Positions 28,990 through 38,508 of a stretch of 46,194 nt of DNA are shown one piece after another. The notes beneath the pieces are model-generated. The model was not told the origin of the DNA, ran no database searches, and worked only from the letters and a program-made list of their open reading frames with translations. Both the position numbers and the translations under genes were made by a program. The number at the start of each line of letters is the position of its first letter. The stretch's first letter is position 1. The stretch comes from Bacteroidota bacterium (GTDB taxonomy: Bacteria > Bacteroidota > Bacteroidia > AKYH767-A > OLB10), in NCBI GenBank assembly GCA_016717325.1, contig JADKFV010000033.1, forward strand, positions 1 through 46,194, read 5' to 3'.

Positions 28990-31181
28990 CTATTTTGAAA
29001 TAATAATTTTCTTCGAACAATCTTGTTGGTTGTTCGCTTTGATTGTAAAGAAATAAATTCCCGCAGGTAAATTATATTGCGATGGTACAAAATTTACTTC
29101 CTTTATTCCTTTTGACATATATTCGTTTAATATAGTGCAAACTTTTTCGCCCGATGTGTTAGTGATATAAAGATTTGCTATACCATCTTCGGCCATGGTA
29201 AAATATATTTGCGAATCTCCACTTACAGGATTCGGTTTTACGTCCAGAAAATTTTCAGTCATATAAACCTTTGCTTCGCTCCTGGCAACAGAGGGTTTTT
29301 TTACAAACTCAAATGAGTTCAATTTAAAATCTTTGCCATTGAAAGTTACTTTCAACCTCGCATTTGTTTTCTTTTGAAGATTGAATACAGGTGAACTTAT
29401 TGTTTGCCAAACATTGTTTGTGTTAGGTATATTTGTTTGCACCGCTAAGACATTATTGACAAATACTTTAATTGTTTTTGTCGTAGTGCTATTCGTCAAC
29501 ACTCTAAACTTTAAATTGTATCCGCCACTGTCTATTTGTTTAATTGTATAAGTTAGCCATTCACCGTATTTAATCGAATCTATTTGCAGCCCACCTGCAC
29601 TGTCTAAGCATGGTGCAATATCAACTCCATCTTTCATGCGATAATAGCCGCCAAAGTTGATGGTGTCTTCGTCATGATAGGCAATGCCTTCTCCGCCCAT
29701 ATCGTACTTTTCGGCTTGTATTATTCCGGGAATATAATTTGTGCGAACTGCCAAACGTGTGCTATTCCTTTTGAACAATGCTTTATTCAATTGTGTTGCC
29801 ATATAATTTCGCGTGCTATCGTACGTAATGTTCGATGCAAGATTTATAAATTCCATTGGGTCGTTATTGTGGTTGTACAATTCAAGAGCGCCACTTTCGT
29901 GCACGCTGTATCGCCAATTTTTACTCCTTACAGTTTGACCGCTTATTGAATATACTTCGGTGTTTATGCTTGAAGTTAACGCTACCCTTGTGTTAGATAA
30001 TAGAGGATTTAAAATTAATGGTTTTAAACTTTCGCCTTCGTTGTTTGTATTTGCCGGCAGGTTACATAAATCGAGTAAGGTTGGATAAATATCGCATAAG
30101 CTTACCGGAGTTGTAACTGAAGATGGGGCCATTCCGGGCACTTTAATTAATAGCGGAACACGTGTCGATTCTTCCCACAATGTTTTTTTATCGTACCATA
30201 ATTTTTCGCCAAGATGAAATCCATTGTCACCAAAAAGTACAACAATGGTGTTGTTTGCATAAGCACTTTTACTTAATGCATCGAGCACAAGACCCACACA
30301 TGAGTCAGCAAACGAAACAGCAGCCAAGTAACTTTGTACAACTTCTTTTTGAAGCCCGAATTTTTTTACTGCAATATATTCAATACCGGGCGTCATGCTG
30401 GTATCAATATCTTGCAAATCGTTTGTATCAATATTTGGAAGCACAATAGAATTTATTGGAAACCGATCGAAAAACATTTTTGGTACTTGCCATGGATCGT
30501 GAGGGCGAGTAAAACCACATGCAAGTAAAAATGGTTTTGTTTGTGTTGAATTAAGTTGTGTTGCTGACCATTTCGTACATAAATAATCGGGAGGTGTTTT
30601 AAATAATGAATCGGGAATTGAACCCCAATAAAATATTCATCAACATCATTTACAGGAATTCCATTTGGTGTAAATCCTGGTACAGCAGGCAACGTGCCCC
30701 ACGAACCTCCGTTAAGATATCCGTTTTGCGACCACGATTGTGGATCCTGTATATGAAATACTTTACCGTATCGCATGGTTTTATAACCCTTTTGAATTAA
30801 GTATTGGGGCAGTGTTATGCAATTTTGCAAAACAGGAAACTGCCTCATAGTATCCTGGTTGGTATACACTTTACTTGTCGATGGTAAAAAACCTGTGAGT
30901 ATAGAAACACGCGATGGATTGCAAACCGATTCGGCACAGTGGGCATTTTTAAAGTTTACACTTTGGCTTGCAAGTTTATTCATGTTGGGTGTAATACTTT
31001 GTTGGTTGCCATCGAGAAAACCCACCCAGTCATTTAAATCATCTATGGCCAGAATTAAAATATTATATGGCTGTTGTGCAATCGATTTTTGCGGTATGAT
31101 TACAACTAACAAAAAAATAATTACCACGAAGTTTATTTTTGTTGAAACAAAATTTTTCGAAATATTTTTTAAACAAGCCAT
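28990..31181 (-). CDS. T9SS-secreted sulfatase with CBM6-like domain (frameshifted)
   Basis: Start ATG 31181. Signal peptide about 1-35, sulfatase domain with LILAIDDLNDWVG (metal Asp pair) and SVCNPSRVSILTG, where Cys87 is the residue converted to formylglycine. The first frame drifts after DVDEYF; one extra base in the A4 run 30630-30633 (plus strand) gives YWGSIPDSLF...LLACGFTRPHDPWQVPKMFF, joining to the second frame, which has FGDNGFHLGEKLWYDKKTLWEE. Family resembles iduronate-2-sulfatase-like enzymes. C-terminal to it are a CBM6-like module (IIQAEKYDMGGEGIAYHD... to NSFEFVKK) and a type A sorting domain (LDVKPNPVSGDSQIYF...). About 730 residues. Inferred: desulfation of an external sulfated glycan. 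An anaerobic or FGE maturase is not in the window. Confidence 0.9.
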
Positions 31182-31236
31182 AGTGTGATAATTTTATTTT
31201 GAATTAAAGATAAAAGAAATGGTTTAGAGATAACGT

Positions 31237-31244
31237 CAAAGCTA
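31237..31244 (-). promoter_or_regulatory. -7 box for the sulfatase gene
   Basis: Minus-strand TAGCTTTG fits TAnnTTTG exactly, 55 bases before ATG 31181. The nearest TTTG upstream is only 15 bases away, shorter than the usual spacing. Confidence 0.35.
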
Positions 31245-31317
31245 TAATAAATACTGAATCAAAATACATCACTAAATCAATGTTAGAGATGGAATGTTCG
31301 TCCTGTTTTTGCTTAAG

Positions 31318-31713
31318 TTAATTGAAATATGTTTTCAAAAATATTATGCTTAGATATGCCCAAAGTAGCGAAAATATTATGTGTATGAATGTTTCAAATG
31401 TTTTGCGTTTCCACAAATCAGTCGAGTAACCAAACAATTGAATGAAAAGCCTGAACGTCCAGAATATACCAAGCCCAAGCGATACTTTTTTTCCAAGGCT
31501 GGTTTCAATTAATTCGCTTGACGATGTCAGACAAAGCAAGCCCATAAGAAATATTGTCAATGCAATGAAAAATGCATGCACCTTCATCATTTGACGATTG
31601 ATTAAACTTAAAGATTTTAGTTCCTTGTTCCATTTAAAGTACTTTGGAAAAACTATGTGAATCAATGCCAAGGCAATTAATAGAACACCAATTATTTTAA
31701 ATTGTATTTCCAT
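31318..31713 (-). CDS. Four-helix membrane protein, unknown function
   Basis: 131 residues with four hydrophobic segments (FKIIGVLLIALALIHIVFP, KVHAFFIALTIFLMGLLCL, VSLGLGIFWTFRLFIQLFGY, IIFSLLWAYLSIIF). Conserved-looking polar residues sit between them (HIVFPKYFKWNKEL). It overlaps the end of the methyltransferase gene by 17 bases and is the last member of a four-gene minus-strand operon. No named family recognised. Confidence 0.65.
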   Translation of the reverse strand: MEIQFKIIGVLLIALALIHIVFPKYFKWNKELKSLSLINRQMMKVHAFFIALTIFLMGLLCLTSSSELIETSLGKKVSLGLGIFWTFRLFIQLFGYSTDLWKRKTFETFIHIIFSLLWAYLSIIFLKTYFN

Positions 31714-32455
31714 TTTTGTAAAGTATAAAAGTCGAAATAAATGGAGTAAGTTTTATTTCTTGTTTGATTTTTAGATTTGCATCTTTGAATGTTTTTAGCC
31801 ACGAAGATTTAGCGTGAAAATTAAAGAAGCCGATATTATAAGCAAAAAAATTTGGAAGATCTCTTAAATGTTCTGTTACATAGATTTGCCCTTTTGGTTT
31901 AATTACTCTGTATAGCTCTTTAAAGAATTCTGCTCTTTCATTTTCGTTTCGTATTTCGTGAGCCGATAAAATCACAAATATTTTGTCTGCTGAATTATCG
32001 GTCAGTTCTGTATCGGATGTTTTTATATGCTTTGTTTTAGGAAATGATGGATATGCTTTTCTTGCTCGTTTAATGGATGCTTCAGTATGCAATATGGGAT
32101 TATAAAAATCTAACACAATAAGGTCTGAATTTTTGAATTTGTCTTGAAGCAAATAACTTGTCTCGTCAAAACCTGCATTAATATTTACAATTAATCGTTC
32201 ATCGTTGCTTTTGTCAATCCAGTTTAACCTATACAGATTCGAAATATCATAAACGTATAGGGAAACCACTAAAGAAACAATTATTGAGGCTAATGCTAAA
32301 ATGCTTATAATTTGAATGAAATTCGCATAATCTTTTTCAAAATAGTTGGCAGTATAAAACGTAATCAAAAATAAAAAGAAGGCGCTGACATAAAAGGGCC
32401 AGTTAAAGAGAATGATATTTAATACTCCTTGAAACGGTTTCCTTACTTGCTCCAT
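31697..32455 (-). CDS. Membrane-anchored class I SAM-dependent methyltransferase
   Basis: I take ATG 32455 (MEQVRKPFQGVLNIILFN) over the longer frame from 32479 because it matches the expected start and leaves only a 13-base overlap with the upstream gene. About 252 residues: two N-terminal membrane helices (WPFYVSAFFLFLITFYTANY, IISILALASIIVSLVVSLYV), then a degenerate methyltransferase fold: LIVNINAGFDETSYLL in place of the usual Gly-rich motif I, VLDFYN (motif II), ADKIFVILSAHEIRNENE (post-II) and ELYRVIKPKGQIYVTEH. Target unknown; lipid or quinone-like substrates are plausible because of the membrane anchor. Confidence 0.75.
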   Translation of the reverse strand: MEQVRKPFQGVLNIILFNWPFYVSAFFLFLITFYTANYFEKDYANFIQIISILALASIIVSLVVSLYVYDISNLYRLNWIDKSNDERLIVNINAGFDETSYLLQDKFKNSDLIVLDFYNPILHTEASIKRARKAYPSFPKTKHIKTSDTELTDNSADKIFVILSAHEIRNENERAEFFKELYRVIKPKGQIYVTEHLRDLPNFFAYNIGFFNFHAKSSWLKTFKDANLKIKQEIKLTPFISTFILYKNGNTI

Positions 32456-33183
32456 ACTTCCATTGTGCCTTTTTCCCAATAATATGGAATGTTTTTAATG
32501 ATAAAAGCATTCGCTAAAACTGGTTTGTCAATTTTTAAAGAATACAAATAATCGAAATAATAATCAATCACTTTTACTGGATTTGGTGTCCAGTTTTGTC
32601 TTACTCCTTCAATGATTAAAACTTCTTTGGTCTCTTTGTTATAAGTAAAAGTAAAAGGCAATGGTCCAGCAAATCTTCTTGCTTCTTTCCAGTCTGCAAA
32701 AGGCGATTGTTCAGGTAAAGAAATTTCTTCTTCTGTTTTATCAATTGTGATTTTGAACTTTGATTTAATCGAGAATATTTCTTTCGTGTTTTGTTGCACA
32801 ATTTGCTTTACGTCTGTTGTTGTATAATTATAATGCGTAAATATGTTTCCCAAATGTTCCATTTTCGTTTTGTCTGTTTCTGATTTCAGAATATATAAAC
32901 CGCGCAAATTTTTACCTGCATTATTTATGTAGCGAACAAAAACGCGATAGCCAATTAAAAAAAAGTCGTTGCCCATAAATTTCGGAAACCCTTTTGGACG
33001 CAAGTCTTTTGTTTGAACCATTGCAACTGCTATAAAAGCCCATTTATCTTGAAAGGTGTCAAGCTGTAAACATTCCGGAATAAGATTTTGTAACTGTTCT
33101 TTTGGTACAGCAAAAGTAAATACGAGCGAACTTTCAAAATATGCTTCAACTGCGAAAGGATGATTTTTTAAAAAAGACAGCAT
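32443..33183 (-). CDS. DUF2071-like protein
   Basis: 246 residues from ATG 33183 (MLSFLKNHPFAVEAYFESSL), chosen because it lies 4 bases after the DoxX-like stop; the open frame extends to 33255 but would overlap. Features: LVFTFAVPKEQLQNLIPECL, FIAVAMVQTKDLRPKGFP, GYRVFVRY, RGLYILKSETDKT and RFAGPLPFTFTYNKET, which fit the DUF2071/YqjF beta-barrel family. Soluble, function unknown. Third from the end of the DoxX-DUF2071-methyltransferase-membrane-protein operon. Confidence 0.75.
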   Translation of the reverse strand: MLSFLKNHPFAVEAYFESSLVFTFAVPKEQLQNLIPECLQLDTFQDKWAFIAVAMVQTKDLRPKGFPKFMGNDFFLIGYRVFVRYINNAGKNLRGLYILKSETDKTKMEHLGNIFTHYNYTTTDVKQIVQQNTKEIFSIKSKFKITIDKTEEEISLPEQSPFADWKEARRFAGPLPFTFTYNKETKEVLIIEGVRQNWTPNPVKVIDYYFDYLYSLKIDKPVLANAFIIKNIPYYWEKGTMEVWSK

Positions 33184-33187
33184 TGAC

Positions 33188-33577
33188 TTAGTTGTGTTGT
33201 TTCTGGTTAAGATAAAATTCATTAAAGTAAACAACCAGAATAAATATAAATGCAAAAATTGAATTTACTTTTCCCCAAAGTAACAAGTCCGGAACAAGTA
33301 TAAATTCAAGCGTATTCATTGTTGCGACTATTGCAATTTGTGCTATTGCATTTAACTTTGACTTATAACCACTTAAAATCCAAACAGCCATAATAATTTC
33401 TGATAGTCCGATTAAGATTGTGAAAACGTTAGCTGTGATAAGGTCAACGTGTAAAATACGTTTCACAATTTGTTCGTGCCTTGGAACAAGATTTAGCACC
33501 TTACAAAAAAGCCCGTTTGCAATCCAAACAGTCGCAATGCAATAAGATATTATTTTGTAAATCTTTCTGTTTGTCAT
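33188..33577 (-). CDS. DoxX-like membrane protein
   Basis: 129 residues, four membrane helices (IISYCIATVWIANGLFCKVL, VFTILIGLSEIIMAVWILSG, AIAQIAIVATMNTLEFILVP, SIFAFIFILVVYFNEFYL). The WIANGLFCKVLNLVPRHEQI start and GLSEIIMAVWILSG are typical of DoxX-like proteins. First gene of the tightly packed operon. The upstream gap (33578-33625) is short and separates it from the zinc-ribbon gene on the same strand, which could be co-transcribed. Confidence 0.8.
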   Translation of the reverse strand: MTNRKIYKIISYCIATVWIANGLFCKVLNLVPRHEQIVKRILHVDLITANVFTILIGLSEIIMAVWILSGYKSKLNAIAQIAIVATMNTLEFILVPDLLLWGKVNSIFAFIFILVVYFNEFYLNQKQHN

Positions 33578-33625
33578 TGTTGGTTGTGTTGTCCGCTATG
33601 CACGCAGGAAATAATTTGCATCGCA

Positions 33626-34483
33626 TTATTGCACCGCACCATCACCATCATTTATTTCCACACTTTGAAACATGCGGTGGACAACTATTTCGAGGTCTTT
33701 TCTGCCTTGAGGAATAATATAAAATGACGACCATGCTTTGTGATTTTCGAATAACGTGTGAACAATAAGTTTGCTTTTAGATTGGCCAATCTCTACATCG
33801 CCATGCAGCAGCATTCCTTCTTTTTTACTTTGCATAAAAGATTTTTTCTCCAATGTTCCCACATCGCTATTGATAAAAATACTGCTAAACCGATTCATAA
33901 ATTCTGTCATCGTATTTTCGTCAAGATAAATTGCGTCTGCTGTTTCCATGTTGGCAACAAAAACCATCATGCCTTCTTTATCTATTGCCTGATAACATTC
34001 AAGTCCATTCATCATGGTTTGTACTTCGGGAGGAAGTGGTATTTGTAATTCGCTAAACTGGTAAGGTGTAAGTATGGTGTATCCCATTTTGCCTAAGCTT
34101 TGAGTTGTCCAATCATCGTTTTTAGCAGTGGCTCCGGTTGTAGTTGCGTTATGTGAAATAGCATTGCTAATATTTGTAAGTAACAGCAAGCTTTGAATGG
34201 AAATTACAGTGAGATAGCAAAAACTAGAAAAAAGAAGAATACCCAGTCCCACAAAAAAATACATGGCTGCAGGGTTGTAATTTCTTACTTTTTTGGGTAG
34301 TGCATTTTCAATATTATCTATGCCAAAAGTATTTTTAAAATCGTCAAATGTTTTGCCGGCATTTTGATGCTTCCAGTCATTGAAATTATTCTGCAACTTT
34401 TTTCCACAATGGCTGCAAAATGTAAGGTACTCACTACTCAGTTCGGTAAATTGATTACAGTGATTGCATTTGATATAGCTCAT
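33626..34483 (-). CDS. Zinc-ribbon, single-pass membrane protein of unknown function
   Basis: 285 residues. N-terminal zinc ribbon (CNHCNQF...FCSHCGKKL, two CxxC pairs 15-20 residues apart), a linker, one membrane helix (about 70-105: AMYFFVGLGILLFSSFCYL), and a roughly 180-residue C-terminal domain (MGYTILTPYQFSELQIPLPP, DAIYLDENTMTEFMNRFSSI, AWSSFYIIPQGRKDLEIVV) that I cannot assign. Topology suggests a cytoplasmic zinc finger and an extracytoplasmic domain. It is divergent from the hexosaminidase gene. Confidence 0.65.
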   Translation of the reverse strand: MSYIKCNHCNQFTELSSEYLTFCSHCGKKLQNNFNDWKHQNAGKTFDDFKNTFGIDNIENALPKKVRNYNPAAMYFFVGLGILLFSSFCYLTVISIQSLLLLTNISNAISHNATTTGATAKNDDWTTQSLGKMGYTILTPYQFSELQIPLPPEVQTMMNGLECYQAIDKEGMMVFVANMETADAIYLDENTMTEFMNRFSSIFINSDVGTLEKKSFMQSKKEGMLLHGDVEIGQSKSKLIVHTLFENHKAWSSFYIIPQGRKDLEIVVHRMFQSVEINDGDGAVQ

Positions 34484-34553
34484 GTTTTTCGGTTTACTGT
34501 TTAACTATTTTATTATTAAAGATATTTGAAATAATATTTTGCCAAATGTAAAT

Positions 34554-34561
34554 TAACTTTG
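34554..34561 (+). promoter_or_regulatory. -7 box for the hexosaminidase gene
   Basis: TAACTTTG matches TAnnTTTG exactly, 108 bases before ATG 34670, in the divergent gap; no properly spaced -33 element. Confidence 0.35.
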
Positions 34562-34669
34562 ATAATTTCGGCAGCTATAATTTTATCATTGTTTTTGCAA
34601 ATGCAATTATGTGAAATTAATAGAACACCAAATAGATTTTTTTTCAAAACTAAAATCATAAATTTAAAT

Positions 34670-36992
34670 ATGGAAATCAGAAAGACGGCCTGGCAAATTA
34701 TTTTTGTAATGTGTTTTACCTTGTTTTGTATGCAATGCAATGTTGGATTGAATGCGCAGCCAAATCAATACAATGTTATTCCTTATCCGGCACAACTCGA
34801 CACTCTGCAAGGCCATTTTACTATCAGTGACAATACAATATTGTGCTCGCAAAACACTACTGCCGAAATAAAAAGTTGTTGGGCTTTTTTTAATTCATAT
34901 ATCAATGCTATAGGTGGTACATCGCTCAAGGTTGGCGAGCGCAGCGACTATGCCAACAATTGTATAGTTTATTTTTTGGATAATTCTATAAAACACAAAG
35001 AGGGTTACAAAATAAATGTTATGCCCGATAAGGTAGAGATTTATAGTAAAACCAATGCGGGATTATTTTATGCTTTGCAAACCTTGCGGCAACTTATGGG
35101 AAGTAAAACGCAAAGCGGTAACTTCAACTCCCATTACAATACCATGTTGTAAAATCACCGATTCTCCCAGGTTCGAATACAGGGGTATGCACCTCGATGT
35201 TGCCCGCCACATGTTTCCTTTAGAATTTGTGAAAAAGTATATCGACCTCATGGCATTTTATAAGTACAATAATTTTCATTGGCACCTTACCGATGATCAA
35301 GGTTGGCGTGCCGAAATAAAAAAATATCCATTACTAACTCAGGTTGGCGGAATGCGCAAAGAAACCACAACTAATATTTCGCGCGATAAAGAACCTGTTA
35401 CCATTAAAGAATCGTATGGTGGTTTTTATACACAAGACCAAATGAAAGAAGTAGTGGCCTATGCTGCAGCACGCCATATAAATGTTATTCCCGAAATAGA
35501 AATGCCCGGACATTCACTTGCAGCCTTGTGTGCTTATCCATATTTGGGATGCGAAAATAAACAGATAGAAGTAGGAACACGTTGGGGCGTTTTCGAAGAT
35601 GTGTTTTGCCCACGCGATACAACGTTTAGTTTTTTGCAGGATGTGCTTACCGAAATTATGCAAATATTTCCTTCGCAATACATTCACATAGGTGGTGACG
35701 AATGCCCCAAAGAAGCATGGAAGAAATCGGCCTTTTGCCAGCAACTTATGAAGCGCGAAAATTTGAAAGATGAAATGGAATTGCAAAGTTATTTTGTAAG
35801 ACGAATAGAAAAGTTTTTGAATGCAAATGGAAGGCAACTTATAGGATGGGACGAAATTCTTGAAGGCGGTATTTCGCCTAATGCCACCATCATGAGTTGG
35901 CGCGGTACTGCCGGAGGTATAGAAGCTGCACGCCAAAAACACGATGTGATAATGACACCCGGCTCACATTGTTATTTCGATCATTATCAGTATGTACGTG
36001 CAAGCGAACCGTATGCCATTGGCGGGTTTTCGCCTGTAGAAAAGGTGTATTCTTTCGAACCCATTCCATCGGAATTAAATGCAGAAGAAGGTAAATTTAT
36101 TTTGGGTGCCCAGGCAAATTTATGGACAGAATATATTGACACTTCCACTTATGCTGAGTACATGGCATACCCTCGTGCATGTGCTTTGGCGGAAGTATTG
36201 TGGACACCAAAAGACAAAAGCAACTACGATAATTTTTTAAATCGATTGGCGGATAATTTTTTACACCTCGATGCCATGGATGTAAATTATGCAAAGCATG
36301 TACTGGGCGTGTATGGAAAAATGGTACGCAACGATGATGGTGGATTGTATTACGAGTTGGATTCGAAGAATAGAGATGCACAAATAAAGTTTTCAATTAA
36401 TGACCGTGACCTTAATACTACTAAAGATTATAAAGCACCAATTTTCATCAATCAGTCGTGTGCTATTTCGGCAGCAACTTTTGCCGGCAATAAGCGGTTG
36501 AGCGATGTTTACACCGAGCAAATAACCTATCACAATGGGGCAGGGGCAAATGTTTTGATGATGTCACCATGGCACGAAAATTATAATCCCGGTTCATCGG
36601 CTGCAATTGTAAATGCAATACAAGGATCTAATAATTATGGCGATGGTCAATGGTTTGGCTACTCGGGCAGCAATTGCGAAGTGATTATCGATTTGCAAAA
36701 AGTACAAAGCATCAATACATTGAAAACAAACTTTATTGAGAAGAAAAATTCGTGGATATACGCACCTTCGCAAGTGCAGTTTTTTGCCGGTAACGATACT
36801 GCAAAAATGGAAATGGTATTTGAAACAAAACCCACAGGCGGACAAGTGATTAATACCATTGTTACTCCGGCCCTGAATACAAGTGCCCGTTATATAAAAA
36901 TGGTAATGAAAAATTATGGAATCATTCCCTCGGGAAACGATGGTGCCGGTAACAAAGCCTGGATGTTTGTAGATGAGATTCTTGTGGATTAG
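34670..36992 (+). CDS. Beta-N-acetylhexosaminidase, GH20 (frameshifted)
   Basis: Removes terminal GlcNAc/GalNAc. ATG 34670 (MEIRKTAWQIIFVMCFTLFC) gives an exported protein of about 774 residues. N-terminal GH20b-like domain (YNVIPYPAQLDTLQGHFTIS...GYKINVMPDKVEIYSKTNAG), catalytic barrel with RGMHLDVARHMFP, FHWHLTDDQGWRAEIKKYP, and HIGGDECPKEAW, where Asp (35697-35699) and Glu (35700-35702) are the substrate-assisted catalytic pair. C-terminal part (WFGYSGSNCEVIIDLQKVQS...) looks like a discoidin (F5/8) domain. The frame breaks at the C run 35130-35132: the first frame runs to a stop at 35152, the second resumes ITIPCCKITDSPRFEYRG. No T9SS sorting domain, so periplasmic or outer-membrane. Confidence 0.92.
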
Positions 36993-37008
36993 TTAATACG
37001 GTTTTTAG

Positions 37009-37274
37009 TCCCGACACTACGGTCGGGATGCCGACCAAGGTGTCGGCATTTATAGTTCTTAGTTTTTAGTTTCGTTTGCGGTGAGTATTGTTCTTTGTCC
37101 CGACACTTTATCGGGATGCCGACCGAAGTGTCGGCATTCTTAGTTTCGTTGCGGAGAGGATTGTTCTTCGTTCTTAGATACGTCTGCGAAAGCCTTGTTC
37201 TTTGTAACGTTTGCGCTGCGGATTGTTTTTAGTCCCGACACTTCGGTCGGGATGCCGACCAAAGTGTCGGCATT
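37009..37274. repeat. Three copies of a double-hairpin repeat
   Basis: Copies at 37009-37050, 37098-37137 and 37233-37274 each read tcccgacac..cggtcggga then tgccgacc...gtgtcggca, two consecutive perfect or near-perfect hairpins. They begin 17 bases after the hexosaminidase stop and lie in the convergent gap before the TonB-like gene (36993-37592). The 116-residue frame across this gap is a repeat artefact. Confidence 0.85.
37057..37215. repeat. Repeat related (inverted) to 40330-40435
   Basis: Motifs ttcttagtttcgtttgcgg, gcggagaggattgttctt and ttgttctttgtaacg alternate with the double hairpins. The same motifs occur in reverse complement at 40330-40435, so the two blocks form a long, imperfect inverted repeat around the TonB-like and OstA-like genes. 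Confidence 0.6.
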
Positions 37275-37310
37275 CTTAGTTTCGTTTGTGGAAAGGATTG
37301 TTCTTAGTTC

Positions 37311-37485
37311 GTCATTGCGATTTGTCACAGTGAGTATTCTCGAACTGCGAAGCAATCTCTGCTGAGTAAGGTCTTTTCGAGAATGAGATTGCTTCAGTCG
37401 TTCCTCCTTCGCAATGACGGGAAGAGAGAAATTATTGCGAGACTTTTTCCTCCCGTCATAGCGAGGTACGAAGCAATCTCTGCTA
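37311..37485. repeat. Inverted repeats of the gtcattgcga...gaagcaatct type
   Basis: gtcattgcga (37311) with gcgaagcaatctctg (about 37349-37363), then gagattgcttc...cttcgcaatgac (37384-37420) in reverse, then ccgtcatagcgaggtacgaa with gcaatctctg (37453-37482). This is the palindromic gtcattgcgag-nn-acgaagcaatct element frequently seen in Bacteroidota and other genomes. No ORF. Confidence 0.75.
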
Positions 37486-37592
37486 CACAATATTTTTTCG
37501 GTTTTGCGATTGCATCAGTTGTTCTTTCTTGAGTTGCCGCAAGTAAAATTTGCTTAAACAACTAAAAAAAATATTTTTTCTAACCCTTCAAT

Positions 37593-38108
37593 TCAATTTC
37601 CTTCCGGATTCTTATTTGTTGCAATAGTATAGTTGTATTTTACTTCTTCCTTTTTTTCTGGTGCAACATTTTTTGGCTCAGGTGTATTATAGCTTATTTG
37701 AATATTTTGAATTTGCAATCCCGGGTTATTGGTTTTTATCTGTATCATTTTTGCCGCTTCTTTTTCTTGTTTATATTTCAAGTATTCGCGAATGTTGAAA
37801 GAGATATTCAACGTTTCGTGAAATACTACACGCACACCGCGGTTGTGAGTGGATGTAAATTTTAATGCTGTGGCAATACGCACCGCTTCTTCATCGAGAC
37901 CATGTCCAAGCCCTTTTTTTATTTTTGCATTACTCACTATTCCTTTATTATCGATGTCCATGGTTACCACTATGCTTCCTTCCACATTTGCTTTTATTGC
38001 CTCTTCGGGATAGTTCATCAACTCCATGATATCCTTACGTAATGCATCTAGACCGCCCGGGTACACGGTCTTCTGTATAAAACTTTCCGGCTTACGGCTT
38101 TTTTTCAT
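37593..38108 (-). CDS. Soluble TonB C-terminal-domain protein
   Basis: 171 residues from ATG 38108 (MKKSRKPESFIQKTVYPGGL); the frame is open to 38138. The TonB C-terminal fold comes first (YPEEAIKANVEGSIVVTMDI, NKGIVSNAKIKKGLGHGLDE, EAVRIATALKF), then a Lys/Pro/Glu-rich tail (YNTPEPKNVAPEKKEEVKYN). There is no membrane helix or signal peptide, the reverse of the usual TonB order of anchor, Pro-rich linker and C-terminal domain. So it is probably not a canonical energy transducer; role unknown. Downstream of the OstA-like gene on the same strand. Confidence 0.75.
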   Translation of the reverse strand: MKKSRKPESFIQKTVYPGGLDALRKDIMELMNYPEEAIKANVEGSIVVTMDIDNKGIVSNAKIKKGLGHGLDEEAVRIATALKFTSTHNRGVRVVFHETLNISFNIREYLKYKQEKEAAKMIQIKTNNPGLQIQNIQISYNTPEPKNVAPEKKEEVKYNYTIATNKNPEGN

Positions 38109-38349
38109 TTTTGTTTTGTTAGAAAATGTTGAATGCAAAGAAGAAATATTAATTGGATATGAAACACGAACTTGCCAAAAAAAAGTAAGAAGGTTAATCT
38201 AGAATCGTTCATTGGAAAAATTCATTACTTCTTTTATGCAAAATTAAAGGCCTGATAAATCCACATCTAAGGATGTAAAACAAAATCGAAACACAAAAGT
38301 AAATTCAACAATATGGAATAGATAATTATTCAACGTTGGTCACATCAAT

Positions 38350-38508
38350 CAATACCAAAAAGCCTTGAACTTCAGCCCCAATACTAAAATCCCAATCTTA
38401 ATAATCTAAATACTCAATACTAAAAATCGCAATACCCGATACTAATCTCTCAATACCAAATAATCCCAATACTCCCAATACTCAATACTAAACTACTCAA
38501 TACTAAAT
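38350..38508. repeat. Degenerate caatactaaa array
   Basis: About fifteen imperfect copies of caatactaaa / caatactc fill the 3' part of the 38139-38492 gap and extend over the TAG stop (38493-38495) and final codons of the OstA-like gene. The 38139-38349 part shows no gene. Slipped-strand expansion is the simplest origin. Confidence 0.65.

Noticed and set aside
37140..37490. 116-codon open frame on the minus strand
   Set aside because: Entirely made of repeat DNA; peptide is low-complexity and matches the hairpin periodicity.
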